64,000 nt of DNA from Methylococcus capsulatus. GTDB taxonomy: Bacteria > Pseudomonadota > Gammaproteobacteria > Methylococcales > Methylococcaceae. Numbering within the stretch: position 1 is the first letter of the stretch; each line of letters begins with the position of its first letter. A program made the position numbers and the translations under genes. The stretch is taken from contig NZ_CP104311.1 in the NCBI RefSeq assembly GCF_036864975.1, positions 503,501 to 567,500 of the forward strand, read 5' to 3'. This document shows positions 17,692 through 27,893 of this stretch, in pieces. The notes below the pieces were generated by a model. It ran no database searches, had not been told where the DNA came from, and was given only the letters and a program-made list of their open reading frames with translations.

Positions 17692-17796
17692 ATACCAAAA
17701 AGACTCCACAGCGAAGGCTTGCCGATCCGCGGCCCCCTAGGCGGTACGGCCTTTAACACGTTATTGTATTGACATTTCTCCCCAGGGACACTCTTG

Positions 17797-20700
17797 ATGA
17801 ACGACGACGCCATGCACGGCCTCGGCATAGCCGATTTCCGCTACCCCGACCTCCACGATCCCGAAAAGCTTCGGCTTCTGCACCAGGCGTTCGAAGACTG
17901 GGCACGGCAGCGGGAGCCCGACCTGATCGCGGCATTCCAGGGCTACCGTGCATCGAACGGTACCGACATGGCGCCCGAGGCCATCTCGGAACTTTTGGTG
18001 AGGATGGCGCCGCATGTCGGGGAGTTCGTCGCCCGCCTGTTTGGCGTCGAGGTGGAGCGCGAACGGCAGATGGCCGAAATTCGGGACAGCTTCGCCACGA
18101 TCTTCGCCTTCCGCTCGGAAATCGTGGTGAAGCTGCCGAGCCGCTTCAAGAATGTCTCCACCGAAGACTGGGATGTGGCAGCACTGGCGGCGAAGATCGA
18201 CATTCTCGTCGAAGCCTTCGCGCCGGAATACGCGGCCTCGGACCGCGAAGCGGCGGTGGCCAGGGTTGGCTTGGCATTGCAGAATCTGCACACGCACTAC
18301 GAGGCGGAATCGAAACAGCCGGGCGGTGGCCCGCTCCCCGACCCTGAAGCGCGCATCGCCAAACTTCGTGCCCAGCTCGGCGCCCATCCGCGGGCTGCCG
18401 CCTGGAAGGATGTGACCTCCCTGGGCGATGCCGATTTCGCCGCCGGCCTGTTCGGGGAATTCGAGCGTTGGTGCTTTGCCGCCAGCCGCGATGAGTGCCT
18501 TAGATCTCAGGTCAAGGATTGGGTGAGCTTCAAGGTTCCGGCCAAGACCGACTTCGGGCACCTGGTCCACCACCTCGTGGAATACCGCAATGGCTATAGC
18601 GTCTGGACCGCCGAACCCGGCCACCACCGCCGCCGCGACGGTTTCGCCCTGACCGATCCGCGCTTCCCCGAGCGCCGGGTTCTGTACGAGGTCGATCACT
18701 GTATCTACTGCCACGACCGGGATGCCGATTCCTGCTCCAAGGGTATGCGCAACAAGAAGGACGGCGGCTTCAAGACCAATCCGCTGGGCATCCCCATCAC
18801 CGGCTGTCCGCTGGAGGAAAAGATTTCCGAGATGCACTGGCTCAAGCGCCAGGGCGACAACATTGCAGCCCTCGCGCTGATCACGGTGGACAACCCGCTC
18901 TGTCCCGGCACCGGCCACCGCATCTGCAACGACTGCATGAAAGGCTGTATCTACCAGAAGACCGAGCCGGTCAACATTCCGCAGATCGAGACCAACGTCC
19001 TCACCGACGTGCTGTTCATGCCCTATGGCTTCGAGATCTACAGCCTGCTTACGCGCTGGAATCCGCTCAACATCAAGCGCCCCTACGCCCTGCCATACAA
19101 CGGCCGGAACGTGCTGGTGGCTGGCATGGGACCGGCTGGCTACACCCTCTCGCATTATCTGGTGAACGAAGGCTTCGGTGTGGTGGGCATCGACGGACTC
19201 AAGATCGAGCCGCTGCCGGCCGAGCTGATCGGCGACGAACACCATCCGCCCCAGCCGATCCGTGACTTCGGCGCGCTCTATGAGAGATTGGACCGACGCA
19301 TCATGCTCGGCTTCGGCGGTGTTGCCGAATATGGCATCACGGTGCGCTGGGACAAGAACTTCCTCAAGGTCATCTACCTGAACCTGCTGCGGCGCAGGAA
19401 TTTCCGCTGCTACGGAGGAGTGCGTTTCGGCGGAGCGATCACGATCAATGAAGCCTGGGATTTGGGCTTTGACCACATCGCCATCGCTTCGGGTGCCGGC
19501 AAGCCCACCCTGATCGAGCTGAAAAACAACCTGATCCGGGGCATCCGCAAGGCTTCCGATTTCCTGATGGCCTTGCAGCTCACCGGCGCGGCCAAGGAAT
19601 CCTCGCTGGCGAACCTGCAGGTTCGGCTGCCGGCCGGTGTCATCGGCGGCGGCCTCACCGCCATCGATACCGCCACCGAATTGCTGGCCTATTACCCGGT
19701 CCAGGTCGAGAAGATCCTGCACCGCTACGAAAAGCTCTGCGCGGCCTATGGCGAGCCGGCCGTGCGCGCCCGCTACGACGCCGAGGAACTCGGGATACTC
19801 GACGAATTCCTGGCGCACGGCCGGGCGATCCAGACCGAGCGGCGGCGCGCCGAAGCCGCCGGCGAGACACCGGATTTCTTGCCGCTGCTGAACCAGTGGG
19901 GCGGCGCCACCTTGTTCTACCGCAAGGGTATCAAGGACTCGCCCGCTTACCGCCAGAACCATGAAGAGATCAAGGAAGCCATGGACGAAGGCATCGTACT
20001 GGCGGAAGGCTTGAGCCCGCTGGAGGCGCTGGAAGACGAGTACGGCCACCTCAAGGCGCTGCGCTTCGAAAAGCTGGAGGAACGGGATGGTCGCTGGCAA
20101 CCCGTCGGTGAAATCGAGGTTCCGCTGCGGAGCCTCTTCATCGCCGCGGGCACCTCGCCCAACACCATCTACGAATCCGAGCATCCGGAAACCTTCGAGA
20201 TGGATCACAAGTTCTACAAGCGCCACGTGCCCGAATGGGTCGGTGAGACACCCGGTCTGGTGCCGGTACAGGACGAGCCATGGCCTAAGATCGGCAAGCC
20301 AGCCCCCTTCACCTCCTATCACCGTGGCGGCAAGTTCATCACCTTCTACGGCGACAACCATCCGGTCTATGCCGGCAACGTGGTCAAGGCCATGGCCAGC
20401 GCCAAAGACGGGTACCCCTATATCGTCCGTCTGTTCGAAAAGGAGCTAAAGCGGCTGGACCCGGCGGAACAGTCCCACCGCGACCGGAACCTCCAGGCAT
20501 TCCAGGCGGTGATCGACGACGCTTTGACCGCTCGCATCGTCGCGGTGAATCGTCTGACACCGACCATCATCGAAGTGGTCGTCCGCGCCCCGGCCGCCGC
20601 CAAACACTTCCAGCCCGGCCAGTTCTACCGGGTGCAGAACTACGAGGCGCTGGCCCCGGTGGTGGAAGGCACGGTGCTGGCCACTGAGGGCATCGCGCTC

Positions 20701-21495
20701 ACCGGCGCCTGGGTGGACAAGGACAACGGCCTGATCTCGCTGATCGCGCTGGAAATGGGCAGCTCTTCCAGGCTGTGTGCGCAATGGAAACCCGGTGATC
20801 CGCTGGTGGTGATGGGTGTCACCGGCGCGCCGACCGAAATCCCTTCGGGTCAAACCGTAGCGCTTGTCGGGGGAGGCTTGGGCAACGCGGTGCTGTTCTC
20901 GATCGGCAAGGCGTTGCGAAGCGCCGGCAATCAGGTGATCTATTTCGCTGGCTACCGTAACAGCTCGGACGTTTTCAAGGTTGAAGAACTCGAAGCGGCA
21001 TCGGATCTGCTGGTCTGGACGGTGGACAAGCGTGAGGGCAACACCCCCATTCCGATCACCCGCCCCGACGACAAGTCCTTCATGGGCAACATCGTCGAGG
21101 CCATGCTGGCCTATACCAAGGGCGAACTGGGCCCCACCCCCATCCATCTCGACGACGTCGACCACATGATCGTGATCGGCTCGGACCGCATGATGGAAGC
21201 GGTCAAGCATGCCCGCCACGGTCTGCTGGCGCCTTACCTCAAGCCGCACCACGCCGCCATCGGCTCGATCAACTCACCGATGCAGTGCATGATGAAAGGC
21301 GTGTGCGCCCAGTGCCTGTGCAAACACGTGGATCCGGAAACGGGACGCGAGTATTTCGTGTATTCCTGCTACAACCAGGATCAGGAACTGGACCGTGTGG
21401 ATTTCCCGAATCTCCGGGCCCGGCTGCGGCAGAATTCGGTGCAGGAGAAGCTGTCGGCGCTCTGGCTGGACTGGCTTTTGAGCCGGCAGACCTGA
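17797..21495 (+). CDS. Very large iron-sulfur flavoprotein oxidoreductase (GltD-like plus PyrK-like)
   Basis: The 1232-residue soluble protein has four parts. Residues 1-290 are an unrecognised helical domain. Residues 295-420 hold a cysteine-rich ferredoxin-like region (CIYCH at 302-306, CPGTGHRICNDCMKGC), as in GltD-type proteins. Residues 437-900 form a pyridine nucleotide-disulfide reductase fold with VLVAGMGPAG and a second nucleotide motif GVIGGGLTAID. Residues 905-1232 resemble the dihydroorotate dehydrogenase electron-transfer subunit PyrK: flavin site FQPGQFYRVQN, NAD site ALVGGGLGNAV, and a 2Fe-2S motif with C1164, C1170, C1173 and C1175. It should move electrons between NAD(P)H, flavins and Fe-S clusters; the acceptor is unknown. 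It is next to the multiheme cytochrome but separated by 441 bases. Confidence 0.85.
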   Translation: MNDDAMHGLGIADFRYPDLHDPEKLRLLHQAFEDWARQREPDLIAAFQGYRASNGTDMAPEAISELLVRMAPHVGEFVARLFGVEVERERQMAEIRDSFATIFAFRSEIVVKLPSRFKNVSTEDWDVAALAAKIDILVEAFAPEYAASDREAAVARVGLALQNLHTHYEAESKQPGGGPLPDPEARIAKLRAQLGAHPRAAAWKDVTSLGDADFAAGLFGEFERWCFAASRDECLRSQVKDWVSFKVPAKTDFGHLVHHLVEYRNGYSVWTAEPGHHRRRDGFALTDPRFPERRVLYEVDHCIYCHDRDADSCSKGMRNKKDGGFKTNPLGIPITGCPLEEKISEMHWLKRQGDNIAALALITVDNPLCPGTGHRICNDCMKGCIYQKTEPVNIPQIETNVLTDVLFMPYGFEIYSLLTRWNPLNIKRPYALPYNGRNVLVAGMGPAGYTLSHYLVNEGFGVVGIDGLKIEPLPAELIGDEHHPPQPIRDFGALYERLDRRIMLGFGGVAEYGITVRWDKNFLKVIYLNLLRRRNFRCYGGVRFGGAITINEAWDLGFDHIAIASGAGKPTLIELKNNLIRGIRKASDFLMALQLTGAAKESSLANLQVRLPAGVIGGGLTAIDTATELLAYYPVQVEKILHRYEKLCAAYGEPAVRARYDAEELGILDEFLAHGRAIQTERRRAEAAGETPDFLPLLNQWGGATLFYRKGIKDSPAYRQNHEEIKEAMDEGIVLAEGLSPLEALEDEYGHLKALRFEKLEERDGRWQPVGEIEVPLRSLFIAAGTSPNTIYESEHPETFEMDHKFYKRHVPEWVGETPGLVPVQDEPWPKIGKPAPFTSYHRGGKFITFYGDNHPVYAGNVVKAMASAKDGYPYIVRLFEKELKRLDPAEQSHRDRNLQAFQAVIDDALTARIVAVNRLTPTIIEVVVRAPAAAKHFQPGQFYRVQNYEALAPVVEGTVLATEGIALTGAWVDKDNGLISLIALEMGSSSRLCAQWKPGDPLVVMGVTGAPTEIPSGQTVALVGGGLGNAVLFSIGKALRSAGNQVIYFAGYRNSSDVFKVEELEAASDLLVWTVDKREGNTPIPITRPDDKSFMGNIVEAMLAYTKGELGPTPIHLDDVDHMIVIGSDRMMEAVKHARHGLLAPYLKPHHAAIGSINSPMQCMMKGVCAQCLCKHVDPETGREYFVYSCYNQDQELDRVDFPNLRARLRQNSVQEKLSALWLDWLLSRQT

Positions 21496-21502
21496 GGCGG
21501 CC

Positions 21503-21868
21503 GTGGCGATTCGGCTGAAAAGGGTCTACGAGCCAAGCTCCCCGGAAGACGGCGAGCGTTTCCTGGTGGAACGGCTATGGCCGCGCGGCATGTCGCGGCC
21601 AGCGCTGGCGTTGGATGGCTGGCTAAAAGACATCGCGCCCAGCAATGAACTACGACGCTGGTATGGGCACGATCCCCGCAAGTGGGAGGAATTCAGGCAG
21701 CGCTACTTTGCTGAACTGGACCGCGCGCCAGCAGCGCTGACCCTCCTGCTGGAAGCCTGCAGCCGCGGTACCGTGACGCTGCTCTACAGTGCCCGCAATA
21801 GCAAATGCAATAGCGCCGTCGCCCTGCGAGACTACCTGGAACGTCACTTGAGGCCGGATCCGACCTGA
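21503..21868 (+). CDS. DUF488 family protein (YeaO-like)
   Basis: The 121-residue protein has RVYEPSSPEDGERFLVERLWPRG at its start and TLLYSARNSKCNSAVALRDYLE near its end, the core of the DUF488/YeaO family. The biochemical role of the family is not established. The start is a GTG at 21503, seven bases after the flavoprotein stop, so it is probably cotranscribed with it. Its 3' end overlaps the convergent Nudix gene by 25 bases. Confidence 0.85.
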   Translation: MAIRLKRVYEPSSPEDGERFLVERLWPRGMSRPALALDGWLKDIAPSNELRRWYGHDPRKWEEFRQRYFAELDRAPAALTLLLEACSRGTVTLLYSARNSKCNSAVALRDYLERHLRPDPT

Positions 21869-22413
21869 CTCGAGGCGCGACCCAAAGCCAAGCGTAACAA
21901 ACCGGCAACGCTGATGGCATCGGTGATCTCCCCGGAGATCACCATGGCGACAGCATCGGCCAGCGGGAGCTTCCAGATGCGCAGGTCTTCGGTTTCCTCG
22001 AATTCCGGCTCACCTTCCTCCAGGTCTTCTGCGACGAACACGAAACCTTCCTCGTCGGTGACGGAATTCGAGGTGTGGAGTCGCATGAGGAACGTCCAGG
22101 AGGCGGCGGTAAGACCGGTTTCCTCCTTCAGCTCGCGCCGGGCCGATTCCAGTATGGATTCACCTTCGGGCGAACCGCCCATCGGAATCTCCCAGGACCA
22201 GGTATCGGGTACATAGCGATACTGGCCGACCAGCCAGGTATTGCCCCGGCCGTCGAGGGGGATGATACCGATCGCCCGGTTCTTGAAGTGAATGCGGCCG
22301 TACAGGCTGATGCCGCCGCCGGGATTGACGACCTTGTCCTCATCCACGTGGATCCAGGGGTTGTCGTAGATCTCCCGCCGGCTTAGCAGGCGCCAGGGAT
22401 TCGACTCCGCCAC
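21844..22413 (-). CDS. Nudix hydrolase (ADP-ribose pyrophosphatase-like)
   Basis: The Nudix box is complete: GGSPEGESILESARRELKEE followed by TGL (G-x5-E-x7-RE-x2-EE-x-G). Upstream WLVGQYRYVPDTWSWEIPMG is typical of ADP-sugar pyrophosphatases. These enzymes cut nucleoside diphosphates linked to another group. Start is uncertain: GTG at 22413 lies four bases past the hemE stop and gives 189 residues; an ATG at 22458 would overlap hemE by 41 bases and add unrelated residues. It is the last gene of the minus-strand block. Confidence 0.85.
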   Translation of the reverse strand: MAESNPWRLLSRREIYDNPWIHVDEDKVVNPGGGISLYGRIHFKNRAIGIIPLDGRGNTWLVGQYRYVPDTWSWEIPMGGSPEGESILESARRELKEETGLTAASWTFLMRLHTSNSVTDEEGFVFVAEDLEEGEPEFEETEDLRIWKLPLADAVAMVISGEITDAISVAGLLRLALGRASSQVGSGLK

Positions 22414-22417
22414 AGGA

Positions 22418-23470
22418 TCAAATCCGGTGGAACGCCGGGCTGAATTCGTGCACCGCATCGATCATCGCGCCGACGTGCTCGGGCTTGATGTCGGGCGTGA
22501 CCCCATGGCCGAGGTTGAACACATGGCCGCTGCCGGTACCGTAACGCTCGAGGATCTTCCGGACTTCCCCGCGAATGACTTCGGGCCTGGCATAGAGCGC
22601 CACCGGATCGAGGTTGCCCTGCAAAGCCACCCGGTCGCCGACCCGCTGTCTCGCTGAACCGATGTCCGTGGTCCAGTCCAGACCGAGCGCGTCATAACCG
22701 GCGTCCGCCATCGCCTCCAGCCATTGCCCGCCGCCCTTGGTGAAGAAGATCGCGGGGATGCGGCCCCGCGCGGTCAGCCGAAGCTGCTGGAGCACGCGCT
22801 CGGCGTAGCGCAGCGAAAATGTCAGATAGTGCTCCGCGTCCAGATTGCCACCCCAGGTATCGAACACCATCACGGCATCGACGCCCGCCGCGATCTGGGC
22901 GTTCAGATACAAGGCGACCGCATCGGCAAGCTTTTCCAGCAGTTCATGCATCAGCGCCGGCTCCTCATACATGAGGCATTTGATCTTGCGGAACTCCCGG
23001 CTGCTGCCCCCTTCCACCATATAGGTGGCCAGAGTCCAGGGACTGCCCGAAAAACCGATCAACGGCGCCCGATCGCCCAGGTGCTGCTTGATCAGCCGCA
23101 CTGCGGCCGGCACGTAGGCCAGCTCCGCTTCCGGATCCGGCACACCCAGCCGGTGGATGTCTGTGGCGCCCCGGATCGGATTGCGGAACCTCGGTCCCTC
23201 GCCCTCGACGAATTCCAGACCCAGCCCCATGGCGTCGGGGACGGTCAGAATATCGGAGAACAGGATCGCCGCATCCAGCCGGTAGCGCTCCAGCGGCTGC
23301 AAAGTCACTTCGCAGGCGAGTTCGGGGGAGGTGCAGAGATTCATAAAGCTGCCGGCCCGCTCCCGGACCTCGCGGTATTCCGGCAAGTAACGGCCCGCCT
23401 GGCGCATCATCCAGACCGGAGTCCGCTCGACCGGCTGGCGCAGTAGGGCGCGGATGAAGCAATGAGTCAT
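22418..23470 (-). CDS. hemE: Uroporphyrinogen decarboxylase
   Basis: The 350-residue enzyme converts uroporphyrinogen III to coproporphyrinogen III in heme synthesis. The signature [16 protein letters not shown] is at residues 18-33, [17 protein letters not shown] follows, and [17 protein letters not shown] is the second signature. The length is normal for the family. It lies downstream of aroB with a 27-base gap, in the gammaproteobacterial order pilMNOPQ-aroK-aroB-hemE. Heme supply matters in this organism given the multiheme cytochromes nearby, but the linkage is a conserved housekeeping arrangement. Confidence 0.97.
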   Translation of the reverse strand: MTHCFIRALLRQPVERTPVWMMRQAGRYLPEYREVRERAGSFMNLCTSPELACEVTLQPLERYRLDAAILFSDILTVPDAMGLGLEFVEGEGPRFRNPIRGATDIHRLGVPDPEAELAYVPAAVRLIKQHLGDRAPLIGFSGSPWTLATYMVEGGSSREFRKIKCLMYEEPALMHELLEKLADAVALYLNAQIAAGVDAVMVFDTWGGNLDAEHYLTFSLRYAERVLQQLRLTARGRIPAIFFTKGGGQWLEAMADAGYDALGLDWTTDIGSARQRVGDRVALQGNLDPVALYARPEVIRGEVRKILERYGTGSGHVFNLGHGVTPDIKPEHVGAMIDAVHEFSPAFHRI

Positions 23471-23497
23471 GGTATGTCCTTCGTCGGTTCGGTGGCC

Positions 23498-24577
23498 TCA
23501 GCGACCGTAGCATTCCAAGGTGGCCCGTAACAGTCCAGCGTCCACGGCCACCGGCAGGGTCGCCTCACCCAGGGATTTGAGCAGAATCAGCCGCAGGCCG
23601 CCGTCGACGTTTTTCTTGTCGACCGCCATGTGTTCGAGAAAGGCGTCCGCATCCAGCTCGCGCGGCGGGACGACCGGCAGCCGCGCCCGCTCCAGCAGGC
23701 GGATCACCCGTGCCACGTCGTCGTCACCGATCCAACCCAGGCGGCGGGACAGATCGGCCGCCTGGCACATACCGATCGCCACCGCTTCGCCGTGTAGACA
23801 TACGCCATAGCCCATGCCGGTTTCGATAGCGTGGCCGAAAGTGTGACCCAGGTTCAGCGTTGCCCGCACCCCGGTTTCGGTCTCGTCTTCCGCCACCACT
23901 TCCGCCTTGTTGATGCAGGAACGCTCGATCGCATAGGCCAGGGCGTCCGGCTCACGCCGAAGCAGGCTTTCCACGTTCGCTTCGAGCCAGACCAGGAATT
24001 CCGGATCGCGGATCAAACCGTATTTGATCACTTCCGCCAGACCCGCGCTCAGTTCCCGGTCGGGGAGGGTATTCAAGGTGTCGGTGTCAGCCAGGACACA
24101 GCGCGGCTGGTAGAAGGCACCGATCATGTTCTTGCCGCGCGGATGGTTGACCGCAGTCTTGCCTCCCACCGAAGAATCGACCTGGGACAGCAAAGTGGTT
24201 GGCGCCTGGATGAAAGGCACGCCGCGCTGATAACAGGCCGCTGCGAAACCGGCCAGATCGCCGATCACCCCCCCGCCCAGCGCCACGATGGCGGCGTTGC
24301 GACCGAAGCGCCGACTCAGTAGCGCATCGAACACGGCCATCGCCGAGTCCATGGTCTTGTGGGCCTCGCCGTCCGGCAGCACGAGACTGCCCGTTTCCTT
24401 GCCGGCCAGGGACGCGAGCATGCGGTCGAGGTACAGCGGCGCCACCACTTCGTTGGTCACCACCATGACCTGTCTGCCCGGCAGGTGCGCCTGAATCAGG
24501 TCCGGACGGCCCAGCAGGCCGCATCCTATATGAATGGGGTAGCTGCGATCCCCCAGCTCGACGTGTAAGGTTTTCAT
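23498..24577 (-). CDS. aroB: 3-dehydroquinate synthase
   Basis: The 359-residue NAD-dependent enzyme makes 3-dehydroquinate from DAHP in the shikimate pathway. Visible motifs are [36 protein letters not shown], the metal-site region [11 protein letters not shown] and [11 protein letters not shown]. The start is the ATG at 24575-24577, which overlaps the aroK stop (ATGA); the frame extends further upstream only as a shadow of aroK. Confidence 0.97.
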   Translation of the reverse strand: MKTLHVELGDRSYPIHIGCGLLGRPDLIQAHLPGRQVMVVTNEVVAPLYLDRMLASLAGKETGSLVLPDGEAHKTMDSAMAVFDALLSRRFGRNAAIVALGGGVIGDLAGFAAACYQRGVPFIQAPTTLLSQVDSSVGGKTAVNHPRGKNMIGAFYQPRCVLADTDTLNTLPDRELSAGLAEVIKYGLIRDPEFLVWLEANVESLLRREPDALAYAIERSCINKAEVVAEDETETGVRATLNLGHTFGHAIETGMGYGVCLHGEAVAIGMCQAADLSRRLGWIGDDDVARVIRLLERARLPVVPPRELDADAFLEHMAVDKKNVDGGLRLILLKSLGEATLPVAVDAGLLRATLECYGR

Positions 24578-25113
24578 TCCGCCCGCAGTCTGGTTCCGGA
24601 TTTCTCGTAAGCGTTGATGATACGGCGGACGGCATTGCGGCTCGACTGCTGGCCGGTATCGACGATGTAATCGGCAAGCTCGCGATAGATGGGATCCCTC
24701 ACCCGCAGCAGCTCTTCCAGCCTTTGCCGGGGATTCTCCGTCCGCAACAGGGGCCGGTTGATGTCCTTTTGGGTCCGCTCCAACTGCTTCTGGACCGAGC
24801 ACTGCAGGTAAATTACCAAGCCCCGCGCCGCCAGATGTTCCTGATTTTCCGGCATCAGCACGGAACCGCCGCCGGTGGCCAGCACGATCCCTTCCTTGCC
24901 TGTCAGGTCGGCGATGACTTCCGACTCGCGGCGCCGGAACCCGGCCTCCCCCTCGTATTCGAAAATCATTGGCACCGTGACCCCGGTCCGACGCTCGATT
25001 TCCTTGTCGCTGTCCCAAAACTCCAGCCCCAGAGCCCTGGCAAGCAGGCGGCCCACCGTGGTCTTGCCCGCTCCCATCGGGCCAATCAGGAAGATGTTTC
25101 GACGGTTTCGCAT
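24574..25113 (-). CDS. aroK: Shikimate kinase
   Basis: The 179-residue kinase has the P-loop [11 protein letters not shown] near its N-terminus, the shikimate-binding DSDKEIERR, and [12 protein letters not shown]. It phosphorylates shikimate at O3. The ATG at 25113 with CAGGA upstream is preferred over the longer frame to 25164, which adds residues with no match to the family. It is coupled to aroB by a four-base overlap. Confidence 0.96.
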   Translation of the reverse strand: MRNRRNIFLIGPMGAGKTTVGRLLARALGLEFWDSDKEIERRTGVTVPMIFEYEGEAGFRRRESEVIADLTGKEGIVLATGGGSVLMPENQEHLAARGLVIYLQCSVQKQLERTQKDINRPLLRTENPRQRLEELLRVRDPIYRELADYIVDTGQQSSRNAVRRIINAYEKSGTRLRAE

Positions 25114-25174
25114 CGTGTCCTGCGCCAACTCAAGCGGGAAATGATAACACGCACCAGCCCGCATCCCGGCGATC

Positions 25175-27364
25175 TCAGGGATTCATGGTCGTCTGCTTGA
25201 CGATCTTCGGCGTGATGAAGATGAGGAGTTCCTTCTTTCTGTCCTCGACCGCGTTGCGCCGGAACATGAAGCCGATACCGGGAAGGTCGCCGAAAAACGG
25301 CACTTTGTCGGTGTTGTTGCGCCGCGTGCCTTCGTACACGCCGCCCAGCACCACCGTTTCGCCGTTGGCCACCTGCGCCACGGTGTCGATTTCGCGCTTT
25401 TCGATGGCGAAATTGCCATTGGGCGCGAGTTCGCCCTTGTCATCCTTCTTTATCATGAGATCCATCAGAATATGGTCGTCCGGCGTGATGTGCGGCGTCA
25501 CGTCCAGTTCCAACACGGCGGGCTTGAACGCGACGTTCTGTACCGGCAGGCCCCCGCCGGTGCCCTGCTGGGTGATCTGGTAGGGCAGCTCCACGCCCTG
25601 CATGATCTTGGCCTTGGACTGGTCGGCGGTGAGCACCCGCGGATTGGCGACGATCTCGCCGCGGCCTTCCTTCTGGGCCGCCGACAATTCGAGATCAAGC
25701 AGGTAATCGCCCATGGAAACCACGTATTGCGCCGTGCCGTAGGGCGACAGGGTGGTAAGCCTCGCCAGGTCGACCCCCAGGTCCGCCATGCTGCCGGTAG
25801 GGTTCAGGCGCTCCGCGGCGGTCAGGTTTTTGGGCCGGAAATCCAGCTTGGCGCCCAGCTCGCGTAGGAAGTCCACGTTGGCGATCACCACCCGCGACTC
25901 GATCATCACCTGCCGCACCGGCTTGTCGAGCTGCCGCACCAATTCGCGGATGCGTTCGAGATTCCTGGGCGTATCCTGGACGATGAGCTGATTGGTGCGC
26001 GGATCGGTGGTCACGTTGCCACGGCTCGACAGGATCGACTGGGTCACGTCGTAGGCCTCGGTGGCAGTCACACCCGGCCCGCCGGTCAGCGCTTCCGGGC
26101 GGGTGATGGCTTTTTCCGCCTTCTCGGTCGTGCCCATGATGACCTTCTTGATATCGTCGGCCTTGGTGTAGTTGATCTGGATGATCTCGGTCCGCAATGG
26201 CTCCAGGTCCTCGACGACTTTCAACGCTTCCAGTTCGTCGCGCTCGAGCCGGTTGATCTCATCCATCGGAGCCACGCGGATGATGTTGCTGTTCGCCTCC
26301 TGCCGCTTGCCTAGCCCCTTGGCCTTGAGAACCAGGTCCAGCGCCTCGTCCCACGGAACCTCGTTGAGTCGCAGGGTGAGGCTGCCCTGCACGGAATCCG
26401 AAGCCACGATATTCAGATTGGTGAAGTCCGCCAAAATCTGCAGTACATTGCGTACCGGAATGTCCTGAAAGTTCAGGGAAAGGCGTTCCCCCGAAAACAC
26501 CCGTCGCCGCTTCTTGGCTTCCTCTTTCTCGGCCCGGCTCAAGGGGCGCAGTTCCACAGTGAGCATTTTGCCGGACTGGTAGGAGGAGTAATCGTATTCG
26601 TCCGACACCGGCGTGATCAGCAGCCGGGTACCCCGACCGACGGGCATCGCCTCGATCCATTTCACCGGTGTGGCGAAGTCGAGCACGTCGAGCCTGCGCG
26701 CCAGCCGGCCCGGCAGACTGGTACCGGGAAGGTCGGCGATCACGCTGCGCCCTTCTTCCCGGAGGTTGACGACGGTATTCGGATCACTCAGGGTGACCAG
26801 CAATCGGCCCTCCCCGTGCTCGCCGCGCCGGAAATCGACGTTCTCGACCTGCGGCCCACCGACCACCGGCCGTTCGGCCACCACGACCGGAGCCGATTCC
26901 GGGCTGTCGGCTCCGCTCCCGGCCTTCCCGCCCTGCAGGATCACATACAGGAAACGCTCCGCGACGCGGGTGGTATAAGGAACCACCGTGGCCAGATTCA
27001 GGATCACCCGCGTCCTGCCGCCGGCCGCAATCACCTGGACGGTTTCGACGCCGGCCTGGTGCACGGCGATCGGCTTTTTGTCCAGGCTGCTTCGGACACC
27101 AGCCAGATCCAGCGCGATCCGGGCGGGATGTTCCATGGTGAAAGACCGGGGTTCCGGCGCCGGCCCGTCGAAACTGAGGCGGAGCTGGAAATTCTCGCCG
27201 GGCAGCGCCGTGAAATCGATGGACTGCAGCGCCGCTCCAGCCGCCGACGCCGTCCAGCCCAACCCCAAGACCAATAGCCCCACGATCCAGCACAGCGGAA
27301 TTTTCCTCCCCGCCAAACCTCGAATGACCAACCCTCTCACACCGCCCTCTTCACTTTTTTTCAC
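25175..27364 (-). CDS. pilQ: Type IV pilus outer-membrane secretin PilQ
   Basis: The 729-residue precursor has an N-terminal signal anchor (IPLCWIVGLLVLGLGWTASAAGA), AMIN domains (residues about 45-260, binding peptidoglycan), an STN/N0 domain around LSLNFQDIPVRNVLQILADFTNLNIVASD, an N1 KH-like domain, and the secretin core with VPFFGDLPGIGFMFR and ending KKELLIFITPKIV. It forms the channel through which the pilus leaves the cell. Its start overlaps the end of pilP. Confidence 0.96.
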   Translation of the reverse strand: MKKSEEGGVRGLVIRGLAGRKIPLCWIVGLLVLGLGWTASAAGAALQSIDFTALPGENFQLRLSFDGPAPEPRSFTMEHPARIALDLAGVRSSLDKKPIAVHQAGVETVQVIAAGGRTRVILNLATVVPYTTRVAERFLYVILQGGKAGSGADSPESAPVVVAERPVVGGPQVENVDFRRGEHGEGRLLVTLSDPNTVVNLREEGRSVIADLPGTSLPGRLARRLDVLDFATPVKWIEAMPVGRGTRLLITPVSDEYDYSSYQSGKMLTVELRPLSRAEKEEAKKRRRVFSGERLSLNFQDIPVRNVLQILADFTNLNIVASDSVQGSLTLRLNEVPWDEALDLVLKAKGLGKRQEANSNIIRVAPMDEINRLERDELEALKVVEDLEPLRTEIIQINYTKADDIKKVIMGTTEKAEKAITRPEALTGGPGVTATEAYDVTQSILSSRGNVTTDPRTNQLIVQDTPRNLERIRELVRQLDKPVRQVMIESRVVIANVDFLRELGAKLDFRPKNLTAAERLNPTGSMADLGVDLARLTTLSPYGTAQYVVSMGDYLLDLELSAAQKEGRGEIVANPRVLTADQSKAKIMQGVELPYQITQQGTGGGLPVQNVAFKPAVLELDVTPHITPDDHILMDLMIKKDDKGELAPNGNFAIEKREIDTVAQVANGETVVLGGVYEGTRRNNTDKVPFFGDLPGIGFMFRRNAVEDRKKELLIFITPKIVKQTTMNP

Positions 27365-27893
27365 CCCCCGCTTCCGTCAACGTCATCGTGACGCTGCGCT
27401 CCAGCCATCCGCCCTGGGCGTCTGGAACGATTTCGACCAGCTCGACCCCGTCTTCGCTGATGCGCGTGATCTTGCCGAAATTCCTGCCCATGTGGTTACC
27501 GGTCCGAACCCGGTGTATCGTGCCGTCGGCGGCGCGCACCAGCGCCCACATAGTCCCGGAAATCCTGACCGTCCCGACCATCCTCAAGCTATCCAGCTCG
27601 TAGCTCTCGAGCTGCTCCTTCTGGCGGGACAGATCGGGGTGAATTCCGTTGTCCCTCGCGGCCGTCTCGGCTTCGTCGGGCTTTTCGATGGGTTGGAAAG
27701 GGTCATGCAAGCCCTCCGGGGTGAACACAAACGGCGACACCGTCTTGATTTCCGGCAACGGCTCGATGTTGACTTTCTGGCGCGCCTTGACGTCGGCCAC
27801 ATAGCGCCTGAGGTCGGCCAGTTCATCCTCGGCGCAGCCGGACAGGCAGCCCAGTGCCGCCAGCGCCCAAGCGTACTTCGCCGGAACCGCCAT
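27351..27893 (-). CDS. pilP: Type IV pilus assembly lipoprotein PilP
   Basis: The 180-residue protein has a lipobox LSGC with Cys20 as the predicted lipidation site, then the PilP core (SPFVFTPEGLHDPFQP, SYELDSLRMVGTV, VRTGNHMGRNFGKITRISEDGVEL). PilP links the inner-membrane PilNO complex to the secretin PilQ. It overlaps pilQ by 14 bases and abuts pilO. Confidence 0.94.
   Translation of the reverse strand: MAVPAKYAWALAALGCLSGCAEDELADLRRYVADVKARQKVNIEPLPEIKTVSPFVFTPEGLHDPFQPIEKPDEAETAARDNGIHPDLSRQKEQLESYELDSLRMVGTVRISGTMWALVRAADGTIHRVRTGNHMGRNFGKITRISEDGVELVEIVPDAQGGWLERSVTMTLTEAGGEKK

Noticed and set aside
17640-17828. 62-codon minus-strand frame upstream of the flavoprotein
   Set aside because: No ribosome site and no protein-like pattern; it spans the likely promoter of the flavoprotein gene.
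17761-20361. 866-codon minus-strand open frame opposite the flavoprotein gene
   Set aside because: Shadow of the oxidoreductase; composition is Gly/Val/Arg/His-rich without domains.
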